Below, one piece after another: positions 16,475-23,705 of a stretch of 55,027 nucleotides of DNA. The number at the start of each line of letters is the position of its first letter. Position 1 is the stretch's first letter. Position numbers and translations under genes: made by a program. The stretch covers positions 1 to 55,027 of the forward strand of contig CAKUHB010000015.1 of assembly GCA_934655875.1 (NCBI GenBank). Reading direction: 5' to 3'. Below the pieces are notes generated by a model. It ran no database searches, was not told the DNA's origin, and was given only the letters and a program-made list of their open reading frames with translations. This DNA comes from an uncultured Oscillospiraceae bacterium. GTDB lineage: Bacteria; Bacillota; Clostridia; Oscillospirales; Oscillospiraceae.

Positions 16475-17599
16475 TTATTCCTGCGCGGGCTCGGTCTCCG
16501 GCTCGGCGTCGTCCGGCTGCGGTTCGGCTGCGTCCTGCTCGGCAAGCTCCTGCTCCTGCGAAGCGGGCTTGATATCGATTTTATAGCCGGTCAGGCGGGC
16601 GGCAAGACGGGCGTTCTGGCCCTCCTTGCCGATGGCGAGCGAGAGCTGATCGTCCGGAACGATCACGCGGCAGGCCTTGGTGCTGCCGGGCAGAATGGTC
16701 ACGGACTTGACGTCCGCCGGCGACAGGGCCGACGCGACGAACTTGGCCGGATCCTCCGACCAGACGATGATGTCCATTTTCTCGCCGTGCAGCTCGTCGA
16801 CGACCGCGCCGACTCTGGCCCCGCGCGTACCGACGCACGCGCCGACCGGATCGATGCCGTCCTGCGACGCATAGACCGCGAGTTTCGTGCGGGAGCCGGC
16901 TTCACGGGCGATGGATTTGATCTCGACAAGACCGGAAGCGATCTCGGGAACTTCCAGCTCAAACAGGCGCTTGACAAGACCCGGATGCGTCCGGGAAACG
17001 ATAACCTGCGGCCCTCTGGTCGAGCGGCGGACCTCCACGACATAGACGCGGATGTGGTCGCCCTCGTGATAATACTCGGTGCGGACCTGCTCGGATGCAG
17101 AGAGCATGGCATCAGTCCGGTCATTGCCGCCGCCGATGCGGATGGTCATGTCGTTGGTGGCCGGTTCAATGCGGAGGACGGTGCCGGTCAGGATCTCATG
17201 CTCTTTCGAGGAGAAGGTATCGAAGACCATGCCGCGCTCGGCCTCGCGGATGCCCTGGATGATGACCTGCTTGGCCGTCTGGGCTGCGATGCGGCCGAAG
17301 TCCTTCGTCTGCACATCGACATTGACAAGGTCGCCCAGCTGGGCGGTCTTGCTGATCTTGCGGGCCGCGTCGAGCGTGATCTCCGTCGCGGGGCTGATGA
17401 CGTCGTCGACGACCTCCTTCTGCACGTACATGTGCATATCGTCGTCCTTGACCTCCACGAAGACATTGTCGGTGTAGCCCTCTTTGTCCTTCTTGTAGGC
17501 AGCGACGAGCGCCTGCGTGATCTTTTCGATCATGTAGCTCTGCGGGATCCCGCGTTCTTTTTCAAGCTGCGCAAGCGCTGCAAAAATTTCGGCATTCAT
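16475..17599 (-). CDS. nusA: Transcription termination/antitermination factor NusA
   Basis: 374 residues: N-terminal RNA-polymerase-binding domain, S1 domain (about 135-200) and two KH domains (about 205-345), then a short acidic Gln/Glu/Pro-rich tail in place of the long C-terminal repeats of proteobacterial NusA. It controls pausing, termination and rRNA antitermination. Start MNAEIF at ATG 17599, with a GGAGG site somewhat far upstream. Second gene of the operon. Confidence 0.96.
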   Translation of the reverse strand: MNAEIFAALAQLEKERGIPQSYMIEKITQALVAAYKKDKEGYTDNVFVEVKDDDMHMYVQKEVVDDVISPATEITLDAARKISKTAQLGDLVNVDVQTKDFGRIAAQTAKQVIIQGIREAERGMVFDTFSSKEHEILTGTVLRIEPATNDMTIRIGGGNDRTDAMLSASEQVRTEYYHEGDHIRVYVVEVRRSTRGPQVIVSRTHPGLVKRLFELEVPEIASGLVEIKSIAREAGSRTKLAVYASQDGIDPVGACVGTRGARVGAVVDELHGEKMDIIVWSEDPAKFVASALSPADVKSVTILPGSTKACRVIVPDDQLSLAIGKEGQNARLAARLTGYKIDIKPASQEQELAEQDAAEPQPDDAEPETEPAQE

Positions 17600-17617
17600 T
17601 TTTTCAAAATTCCTCCC

Positions 17618-18070
17618 TTAAAACTCGACGCGAAGCCGCACCTGCGCGACCTCATTTTTCTGGAATGTATATGTGGTTCCGGCCGCTTCGATGGTCACAG
17701 CGCCATCGGCGTAGCCGGTCAGCGTCCCTGCGTATTCCTTGGCGCCGTTCACTGCCTTGAAAAGCCTGACCGTGACGGCGCTGCCCATGAACTGTTCAAA
17801 GTCGGACGGCCGCTTCAGCTGCCGCTCCAGCCCGGCCGAGCAGACCTCAAAATTATAGCTGTCCGGGATGGGATCCTTTTCGTCGAGGATCGGATCGACC
17901 GCGCGGGAAATGGCTTCGCAGTCAGAGATATCTACGCCGCCGTCCTTGTCGATGTACAATCGCAAAAACCACTCGCCGCCCTCGCGGACATATTCCACGT
18001 CCCAGAGCGTGCAGCCGTGCGCGCGCACGACAGGCTCGGCAAACTGCGCCACCTGTTCGGTTACCTTCAA
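17618..18070 (-). CDS. rimP: Ribosome maturation factor RimP
   Basis: 150 residues. Contains the RimP signatures EYVREGGEWFLRLYIDKDGGVDI and the SAGLERQLKRPSDFE region. It acts in early 30S assembly. The start is TTG at 18070, preceded by AAGGGGG seven bases upstream; there is no ATG at the family start. First gene of the ten-gene operon, following a structured leader. Confidence 0.95.
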   Translation of the reverse strand: MKVTEQVAQFAEPVVRAHGCTLWDVEYVREGGEWFLRLYIDKDGGVDISDCEAISRAVDPILDEKDPIPDSYNFEVCSAGLERQLKRPSDFEQFMGSAVTVRLFKAVNGAKEYAGTLTGYADGAVTIEAAGTTYTFQKNEVAQVRLRVEF

Positions 18071-18095
18071 GAAAAAACCCCCTTACCAGCAAGAA

Positions 18096-18120
18096 AGAGT
18101 GGGGAAGCATTCCCCACTCT
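18096..18120 (-). promoter_or_regulatory. Perfect leader hairpin before rimP
   Basis: AGAGTGGGGAA (18096-18106) pairs with TTCCCCACTCT (18110-18120) around three bases. Read on the minus strand it lies between promoter and rimP and is followed by TTTCTT. It could be a weak attenuator, an RNA-stability element or a protein site. Confidence 0.6.
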
Positions 18121-18148
18121 CAAGTAAACATACTATCAAGATGGTTAT

Positions 18149-18177
18149 ATTATAGCATCTTCCGCTGCTGAATGCAA
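18149..18177 (-). promoter_or_regulatory. Sigma-A promoter of the rimP-nusA-infB operon
   Basis: On the minus strand TTGCAT (18172-18177), 17-nt spacer and TATAAT (18149-18154). It is the only strong promoter before the ten consecutive minus-strand genes rimP to the GNAT gene. Confidence 0.85.
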
Positions 18178-18352
18178 GGAGAAAAACCGGTTTTCGGCCG
18201 AAGTTTCAAGGTTTTTTTCCTGGTTTTTCGCCGTTTTCCGGCATGGACGGCGCTCCGCGCGAAAAAATCGCAAAAATCCGCGCGGCAGGGTGTCTTTTTC
18301 ATGAATTTGTGCTATACTGTATAAAAGAAATCTGCTCGCTGGGGGTATGGGT

Positions 18353-19039
18353 ATGAGAAAGAAAAACGGGCTGGTCGGCGTGATGTACGCAGCCATTCTA
18401 TCCGCCATCGCCGGCTACTTTTTCAGGACCGCACAGCTTGCCGGCGGCAGCGCCGTCCCGCTGACGGCGTTCAGCATCCTGATGGTGCTGATCTTCCTGC
18501 TCGCGGCGGTCACGCTGGAAAAGGAAGCCACGTTCGCCGGTGCGTTCCGCCCGTCCGGACAGGAGCTGGTCTTTTCCGTGCTCGGCGCGCTCGGGTTGAT
18601 CGCCGGGAACGTACTGTCCTTTTCCGGCTCCATCTTCCAGATGCTCGTCAGTCTTCTCGGCATTCTGGGCGGCGCGGGGCTTGGCGCGGCAGCCATCCTC
18701 CGCTTTCAGGGAAAGAAGCCGTCCGCGGCGTTCTATATCTTCCCCGTTCTGTTTTATGTGGCGAAGCTCTTCCGGGATTTCCGCCACTGGATGCGCGACC
18801 CGTCCATTCTCGACTACTGCTTCTCGCTGCTGGCGCTCATCTCGTTCATGCTGGCAAGCTACCACGCAGGTGCGTTCAGCTTTGACCGCGGTGCGCGGCG
18901 GCGACTGGCATTTTTCTCGCTGACGGGCGTCCTCTTTGGCGCGGTGAGCCTTGCCGGTGCGGCGCTGCCCGCCATGCTGATCTACGCCGGCAGCATCTTC
19001 TGGATGCTCGCCTGCGCGCAGCAGATGATGAAAAAATAA
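18353..19039 (+). CDS. Polytopic membrane protein of unknown function
   Basis: 228 residues with about seven hydrophobic helices, short loops and a basic C-terminus. No motif or named family recognised. Start: ATG 18353 lies six bases after GGGGGT; the in-frame ATG at 18347 directly abuts that site and is less likely. It is divergent from the rimP operon and ends at a hairpin. A possible -10 (TATACT, 18313-18318) lacks a clear -35. Confidence 0.75.
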   Translation: MRKKNGLVGVMYAAILSAIAGYFFRTAQLAGGSAVPLTAFSILMVLIFLLAAVTLEKEATFAGAFRPSGQELVFSVLGALGLIAGNVLSFSGSIFQMLVSLLGILGGAGLGAAAILRFQGKKPSAAFYIFPVLFYVAKLFRDFRHWMRDPSILDYCFSLLALISFMLASYHAGAFSFDRGARRRLAFFSLTGVLFGAVSLAGAALPAMLIYAGSIFWMLACAQQMMKK

Positions 19040-19048
19040 ATATGATCA

Positions 19049-19092
19049 ACGAAGCCCGCCGCATGGTTATCCTGCGGCGGGCTTCGTTGTAG
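19049..19092 (+). terminator. Hairpin terminator after the membrane protein gene
   Basis: ACGAAGCCCGCCGCA and TGCGGCGGGCTTCGT form a 15-bp stem with a 9-nt loop. The following bases (TGTAGTATG) are a poor T-tract, so termination strength is uncertain. Confidence 0.65.
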
Positions 19093-19094
19093 TA

Positions 19095-19361
19095 TGTCAA
19101 AAAAGTCTATATTTTGCAAAGCAGCACAAACAAGCACTGGCCGTGTAGGGGACGATGCCCACATCGTCCCGCTGTAGAGATTACGAATTTGCCGTAGAGT
19201 ATCGTAGAATTGACCTGTTCTGCTGGGTCGATGCGACGCCCGCAGGCTAGTTTCGAGGCGCAACCGCGCGCAGCGCGGCTCTTAGCGCCGAAGATAGGCA
19301 TCGACCCCTACAAACAAATCAGAAAGCTCCCAGCACAGAACCGACATTGGTGTTTTTGACA
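19095..19361. mobile_element. MITE-like intergenic repeat, copy 1
   Basis: A 267-bp segment bounded by terminal inverted repeats: TGTCAAAAA at 19095-19103 and TTTTTGACA at 19353-19361. Inside are two smaller hairpins, GGGACGATG/CATCGTCCC (about 19149-19170), and a GC-rich arm near 19225-19310. Read on the reverse strand it aligns with 40629-40812 through several blocks (the terminus, GTAGGGG-CGATGCC, CCCAGCAGAACAGG, CGGCAAATTC, CGATGTGGGCATCG). It has no coding capacity. This fills most of the 19040-19405 gap. Confidence 0.7.
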
Positions 19362-19405
19362 GCCGCAAAAGCCTTCCGCATAGTGCAGCATGCAGCGGGC
19401 GTTTT

Positions 19406-20092
19406 TCACTCTGTCAGGCTGCGGCCGCATTCTGCGCCGCCCCATTCCACAACGGTGAAGCCCGTGCGTTCCGGGGCCGTGAGCGTCTGCGGCGCGATCT
19501 TTACAGCGCCCTCCAGCGGCTGATAGGCCATGAACACGCGAAGGACGGTATCCGGCTCCGGCGTGACGGTCAGGCGGGCGCTTTCGGCATAGGCTTCCTG
19601 CTGGAAGGCGATCAGGTTATAGGCGTTCTCCTGCATCCGCGGCAGCCAGTAGACGATAAACTCGTTTGCTTCCGTGCGGTTCAGGCCAAGCCTGTCCAGC
19701 GCATCCTCCAGAAACGCCGCCGTGTCACGGCCCGCCACGCAGAAGCCGGAGGAAAAGTCATACGCCGTATCCGTTACGCCCTCCCAGTAGAGATAGCGGT
19801 ACGTCTGGCCGTTCCGATCGGTCAGCGTGCCGTCGGGCTGCGCAAGAACAGTCCAGCCATCGTCATAGGCAGGATAGGTGCAGGTCAGTTCTCCGTCATA
19901 GTCCAGCCGGACGGTCACCTCTGTGGCCGCTTCCGGCTGAAGATAAACAACGGGCTTTGCATCCGATTCCGGATAGAGATAAATGACAGGCTTCGCCGAC
20001 ACCGCGCCCGGATCATCGTCCTCGCACGGCACGCAGGCGGCCAGCGTCAGCAGCAGGCTCATCGCCAACAGGGGCATGGACAGTTTTTTCAT
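19406..20092 (-). CDS. Lipoprotein of unknown function with KPVIYLYPE motif
   Basis: 228 residues. A lipoprotein signal peptide ends LTLAAC, with lipidated Cys20, so it is probably anchored outside the membrane. The mature part starts with the motif AKPVIYLYPE, then a beta-rich region with TVRLDYDGELTCTYPAYDDGW and YWEG. I have seen similar KPVIYLYP proteins in Firmicutes but know no function. ATG 20092 has an AGGAGGA site. No partner gene is evident. Confidence 0.8.
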   Translation of the reverse strand: MKKLSMPLLAMSLLLTLAACVPCEDDDPGAVSAKPVIYLYPESDAKPVVYLQPEAATEVTVRLDYDGELTCTYPAYDDGWTVLAQPDGTLTDRNGQTYRYLYWEGVTDTAYDFSSGFCVAGRDTAAFLEDALDRLGLNRTEANEFIVYWLPRMQENAYNLIAFQQEAYAESARLTVTPEPDTVLRVFMAYQPLEGAVKIAPQTLTAPERTGFTVVEWGGAECGRSLTE

Positions 20093-20157
20093 GGGGATCT
20101 CCTCCTGTTTTTTATTCTATAACAATACAGACCGGAAATCGGCATGATGGTTGCATA

Positions 20158-20475
20158 TTATTTGGACTGCATGTCCTTCGGCAGCTGCTTTTCGTTTTCG
20201 ATCATGACGACGGAAATGCCGAGCGCGATCACCAGCACAATGGCCGCGATCAGATAAAACGGCTGGTTGGCCAGATCCGCGATCGAATAGCCGTTTCCCG
20301 TATCCGAAACGGCATAGCCGAGGATCAGCAGCACCATCGTCACGGCGAACAGCACCACGCGGATGACGTTCAGCACCTTGTTCCGGCCCAGCAGGAAGCC
20401 GTAGAACGCATCGGCGCTTTCAAACTGGTCGCCGGCCTTCCATGGCGCAAACAGGCGGCAGAAAAAGTCTTTCAT
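20158..20475 (-). CDS. Small two-helix membrane protein
   Basis: 105 residues with a soluble N-terminus (about 35 residues) and two membrane helices near 38-58 and 72-93. Function not recognised. Start taken at ATG 20475 (MKDFFCRLF), nine bases after a GGGAG site; an in-frame TTG at 20481 is less likely. It has its own promoter candidate behind the terminator of the Cys-rich gene. Confidence 0.7.
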   Translation of the reverse strand: MKDFFCRLFAPWKAGDQFESADAFYGFLLGRNKVLNVIRVVLFAVTMVLLILGYAVSDTGNGYSIADLANQPFYLIAAIVLVIALGISVVMIENEKQLPKDMQSK

Positions 20476-20505
20476 GGGCAAACGCTCCCTTCCTTGATAC
20501 CAGAA

Positions 20506-20534
20506 AGTATACCAGACCCGCCCCCAAAAAGCAA
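20506..20534 (-). promoter_or_regulatory. Promoter candidate for the small membrane protein gene
   Basis: On the minus strand TTGCTT (20529-20534), 17 nt, TATACT (20506-20511) with an extended -10 (TGG before it). The -35 overlaps the T-tract of the preceding terminator. Confidence 0.6.
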
Positions 20535-20560
20535 TTGCCGGGCGGTTTCCCGCCCGGCAA
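20526..20560 (-). terminator. Terminator of the Cys-rich protein gene
   Basis: On the minus strand TTGCCGGGCGG, four-base loop GAAA, CCGCCCGGCAA, then TTGCTTTTTGG. Eleven perfect pairs. Confidence 0.9.
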
Positions 20561-20569
20561 AATTGGTTT

Positions 20570-20911
20570 TTATCCGGAGCAGCGGCTGCATCCGCAGCCG
20601 GAGCCGGAATTGCTTGTGCCGCCTACACTGCCGCACGAGCCGCAGCCGCACCGGCGGCAGCAGCCACAGCCACACCCGCAGGAGCTGCCGGAGCTGCTGT
20701 TATTGCTGCCGTTTCCGGTCGACGTACCGCCGACCGTACCGCCGGACGGCGTGCAGGTACAGGTACACGTACAGCTCGGCTTGCTCGTGGACGTCCCGCC
20801 GACGGGGCCGGTCGTCTGCTTGCAGCAGGGGTTGCAGCAGCGCTGCTGGACAAAGTCCGGGAACGTCATCGTCCCGAGTACGTTTCCGCAGCTGTTACAC
20901 GAAGAACACAT
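20570..20911 (-). CDS. Small Cys/Gly/Ser-rich protein
   Basis: 113 residues with 22 cysteines. The N-terminus MCSSCNSCGN and RCCNPCC is followed by two low-complexity Cys blocks of CT and CG repeats separated by GGT-ST-rich linkers (GPVGGTSTSKP, GGTVGGTSTGNG, SVGGTSNSG). No signal peptide. I chose ATG 20911, eight bases after GGAGG. It could be a metal-binding, coat or otherwise cross-linked structural protein; no homologous function is known to me. Two terminators isolate the gene. Translation of low-complexity DNA by chance is unlikely, given the proper start site and stop. Confidence 0.7.
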   Translation of the reverse strand: MCSSCNSCGNVLGTMTFPDFVQQRCCNPCCKQTTGPVGGTSTSKPSCTCTCTCTPSGGTVGGTSTGNGSNNSSSGSSCGCGCGCCRRCGCGSCGSVGGTSNSGSGCGCSRCSG

Positions 20912-20927
20912 ATGCAAGACCTCCATA

Positions 20928-20958
20928 AAAAATGTCCGGGAGCGGTTGCTCCCGGAGC
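20928..20958 (-). terminator. Terminator immediately before the Cys-rich gene
   Basis: On the minus strand TCCGGGAGC, loop AACC, GCTCCCGGA, then CATTTTTTAT, which runs straight into the GGAGG of the Cys-rich gene. It ends the upstream small ORF and may attenuate the Cys-rich gene. Confidence 0.85.
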
Positions 20959-20986
20959 ATTCTATGCCGCATGTGCGCGGCTTGTG

Positions 20987-21076
20987 TCAGGTTTTGTCGT
21001 TCTTCGCCTGCACGGGCGGAACCGGCGCGTCGCGCAGCTCCTGCGGCTTCGCGTCCGGCGTCTGCGGTTTTTTCAT
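20987..21076 (-). CDS. Possible 29-residue Pro-rich peptide
   Basis: A short frame from ATG 21076 to TGA at 20987, preceded by GGGGTGA about six bases upstream and followed by a terminator. It encodes a hydrophilic Pro/Lys/Asp-rich peptide (MKKPQTPDAKPQELRD..., ending AKNDKT). It lies between the Cys-rich gene and the PF04071-like gene. No family known; it may be a real small protein or chance. Confidence 0.4.
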   Translation of the reverse strand: MKKPQTPDAKPQELRDAPVPPVQAKNDKT

Positions 21077-21115
21077 GCTATCACCCCGCAGATAGCTTCT
21101 GCCGGGCGCGCGGAT

Positions 21116-21394
21116 TTATTCAGGGCGCTCCAGCTCCTGCATGCGCTGGACGATCTCCGCAAAGCGGGCGATCACGCGGTCATAGTTTTCCTTCCGGTGC
21201 GGGAACATGCAGTTCACGCAGTTTTTGATTCCGGATTCTGTATAGCAGAAGTTCCCGCCGCAATCGCGCCCGAGCGCGTACAGCGGGCAATAGCAGAACA
21301 GGCAGTTGAAGCTCTCCGGGTGCGCCGTTTTGTGGCAGGGAAAGTATTCACAGTCCCGGTTCTGAAAAAACGCGTAGTGCCGCTCTTCCATCAT
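21116..21394 (-). CDS. Cysteine-rich small domain protein (PF04071-like)
   Basis: 92 residues with ten cysteines in the pattern NCLFCYCPLYALG...CGGNFCYT...KNCVNC, which matches the cysteine-rich small domain family, presumed metal-binding. Residues 60-92 form a helix. ATG 21394 has AAGGAG five bases upstream; an alternative ATG follows immediately at 21391. Its start overlaps the rqcH stop, so it is probably translated with rqcH. Function unknown. Confidence 0.85.
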   Translation of the reverse strand: MMEERHYAFFQNRDCEYFPCHKTAHPESFNCLFCYCPLYALGRDCGGNFCYTESGIKNCVNCMFPHRKENYDRVIARFAEIVQRMQELERPE

Positions 21395-23154
21395 GCCTTC
21401 TCCTTCAGTTTCTCGCACAGGGCCGCGTCCGGCGTGACAACGGCGGTCTGATACGTCGTATAGATGACCATGCCGGGCTTTGCACCGGCGGGCTTTTTGA
21501 CGAATTTCACCGGCGTATAGTCGACCGGCACGTTCTGCCCCTCGCGCGCCTGTGAATAATAGGCGGCGAGCATCATGGCCTCCGTCACCGTCGTGTCCGG
21601 CGGTGTCTGGCCGTGCGTCTCGATGATGACGTGGCTGCCGTGGATCTTCTGCACGTGCAGCCAGAGATCGGTCTTCGCTGCAAGCTTTGTCGTCAGCTCG
21701 TCGTTCTGCCGGTTGTTGCGCCCGACGAGGATCCGAAAGCCGTCGGACGAGCAGAACGCCATGGGCTTGCTGGGCGGCAGCTTCATGCGTTTTTTTCGGT
21801 CTGTTTCGCGCACATAGCCGCCGGCGGCCAGCTCCGCCCGGATCTCCTGCACGTCGCGGGCCGATTCCGCCCGCGAAAGCTCCTCCAGAACGCTCGACAG
21901 ATACTGCAGCTCCTGTTCGCCGCGGGCGATCTGCTCGGTCAGGATCTTTTCGGCGGTCTTTGCCTTCTGGTAGTCCTTATAGAATTTTGCCGCGTTCTGC
22001 TGCGGCGAAATGGCCGGGTTCAGCGGAATTTCGATCTCCCGCATGTCCGGGTCGTAGAAATCGGCGGCGCGCAGCTTCGTCTGACCGCGCTTGACGGCGT
22101 AGAGATTGGCCGTCAGGATATCACCCAGACGGCGCAGGCGTTCACGGTCATGGGTCGCCGTCAGTTCCCTGCGCTGATTTTCCAGCTTGCGCGACGTGCG
22201 CGAGACGAGGTTCGTCAGCGTCTTGCGCATGGCCTGCGACGACTGCCGGATCGCCTCCGACCGGTCGCGCGCGGCATAGAACCGGTCGAGAAGGACGGAA
22301 AACGAGTCCAGCTGCTCCGCGCGGACGAAGTCCCCGTACTGCAAAACCGGCAGACAGGTGAAGTCCCACGGCCGCTCCTCCTTATAAAGAAGCACCGGCG
22401 GCAGCGTGTCCGTCCGCATAGCATCGATCGCGTCTGCGAGCTTCTCCGCGAGCGCCGCCTTTTCTTCCTCCGGCAGCTGCGACAGATCCGTGTCCAGATC
22501 GCCTGCCGCGCGGAAGGCCAGCTCCCGGCACACCAGCGGCGAAAAGCCGCCGAAGGTCTCAAGGAGCCACTTGTCGAGCAGCTTTGGCGCGGTCTGCGCG
22601 CACAAAAGCGCCCGCAGCGTCTCGCGCGGCGTCGAGAACGGATCCAGCTTGCCCTGTGTGGGCGGCAGATGATAATAAAGCCCCGGCAAAACCTGCCGCT
22701 GCTCGCTCATTTCAAAATCGACCCGCCGCAGACAGTCGACGATCCGCCCATCCTCGGCAGTTAAAATCAGATTGGAATTGCGCCCCATGATCTCGAGGAT
22801 CAGGTGCTTCTGCGCGGGGCTGCCCATCTCGTCGGTGCAGTCGAAGGTGAGATCAAGCAGACGCTCCATCTCCGGCTGCTGCATCCCGACCAGACGGCCG
22901 CCTGTCAGGTGCTTGCGCAGCAGCATGCAGAACATCGGCGGCTGGGCCGGATTCTCCGCCGGCTCCTGCGTCAGGTGAACGCGCGGGTGATTGGGCGAAG
23001 CCGTCAATAAAAGCCGTCCGCCGCCATTTGCGCCGCGCATGGACAGAATCAGCGTATCGCGCTGCGGCTGCTGCACCTTGTCCACGCGGCAGCCGAGCAG
23101 CTTCTGCTCCAGCTCCTGCCGGACGGCAGTCAGAAATAAAGCGTCAAAGGGCAT
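21391..23154 (-). CDS. rqcH: RqcH-type ribosome quality control protein (NFACT/FbpA family)
   Basis: 587 residues. N-terminal NFACT-N domain, coiled-coil middle (about 290-430), then the NFACT-R domain with ILVGRNNRQNDELTTKLA and DLWLHVQKIHGSHVII. Bacterial RqcH binds stalled 50S-peptidyl-tRNA and adds C-terminal alanine tails; older annotations call it fibronectin-binding. The start is ATG 23154, seven bases after GGAGG. It overlaps mrnC by 11 bases. Confidence 0.95.
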   Translation of the reverse strand: MPFDALFLTAVRQELEQKLLGCRVDKVQQPQRDTLILSMRGANGGGRLLLTASPNHPRVHLTQEPAENPAQPPMFCMLLRKHLTGGRLVGMQQPEMERLLDLTFDCTDEMGSPAQKHLILEIMGRNSNLILTAEDGRIVDCLRRVDFEMSEQRQVLPGLYYHLPPTQGKLDPFSTPRETLRALLCAQTAPKLLDKWLLETFGGFSPLVCRELAFRAAGDLDTDLSQLPEEEKAALAEKLADAIDAMRTDTLPPVLLYKEERPWDFTCLPVLQYGDFVRAEQLDSFSVLLDRFYAARDRSEAIRQSSQAMRKTLTNLVSRTSRKLENQRRELTATHDRERLRRLGDILTANLYAVKRGQTKLRAADFYDPDMREIEIPLNPAISPQQNAAKFYKDYQKAKTAEKILTEQIARGEQELQYLSSVLEELSRAESARDVQEIRAELAAGGYVRETDRKKRMKLPPSKPMAFCSSDGFRILVGRNNRQNDELTTKLAAKTDLWLHVQKIHGSHVIIETHGQTPPDTTVTEAMMLAAYYSQAREGQNVPVDYTPVKFVKKPAGAKPGMVIYTTYQTAVVTPDAALCEKLKEKA

Positions 23155-23557
23155 GGGGTTCCTCCATGGTTGCAGTAAAAAGTTCATTCAGCCGGTCCAG
23201 CCGGCCCTCAAGATATAACGCGCCGAACAGGCACTCCAGCCCCGTGGCCTTGGCATACTGCTCGTGCGTGGCGTTTTTCGGGATCTGATGGACATTGGCG
23301 TTGCGTCCGCGCTTGTAAAGGGCCAGCTCCTGCTCAGTCAGCATCGGGAGCATCCGGTCAGCTCTGGCTGCCTGCGCAGGCGCGCAGACCATATCCACGG
23401 TCGCGCGGTGCAGATTCTTGATGGCCGCCTTGCCGGATGCGCAGAGATAGCTGCGCACCAGAAGCTCAAACACGGCGTCGCCGCAGTGGGCAAGGCCAAG
23501 CGCGCTGATCTGGTTGATCGCGCGGCGGTCCATCGACAGCTGAAAATAGTTTTCCAA
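23144..23557 (-). CDS. mrnC: Mini-ribonuclease 3
   Basis: 137 residues of the RNase III catalytic domain without the dsRNA-binding domain. The conserved LAHCGDAVFELLVR includes the metal-binding Asp27, and the C-terminal LECLFGALYLEG carries the family Glu. It matures 23S rRNA ends in Firmicutes. The start is TTG at 23557, with GGGGGGATCC upstream. Promoter candidate just beyond; co-transcribed with rqcH. Confidence 0.94.
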   Translation of the reverse strand: MENYFQLSMDRRAINQISALGLAHCGDAVFELLVRSYLCASGKAAIKNLHRATVDMVCAPAQAARADRMLPMLTEQELALYKRGRNANVHQIPKNATHEQYAKATGLECLFGALYLEGRLDRLNELFTATMEEPHAL

Positions 23558-23584
23558 TCCGGATCCCCCCGTTTCTTCGCCGAT

Positions 23585-23614
23585 AGTATACCATACCTGC
23601 CCTGTGTTTTTCCA
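23585..23614 (-). promoter_or_regulatory. Promoter candidate for mrnC-rqcH
   Basis: On the minus strand TGGAAA (23609-23614), 18 nt, TATACT (23585-23590) with an extended -10 TGG. Confidence 0.5.
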
Positions 23615-23642
23615 GTCCGCTGAAAAAAACTCTGTGCGGCTC

Positions 23643-23671
23643 TTGACTTGATGGTTACAATCTGTTACAAT
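23643..23671 (+). promoter_or_regulatory. Sigma-A promoter of the CHAP/SLH-like gene
   Basis: TTGACT (23643-23648), exactly 17 nt, TACAAT (23666-23671); five of six and five of six consensus matches, divergent from mrnC. Confidence 0.8.
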
Positions 23672-23705
23672 TTGAATGATTTCTTATACGAAAGGGAGCA
23701 TCCGC

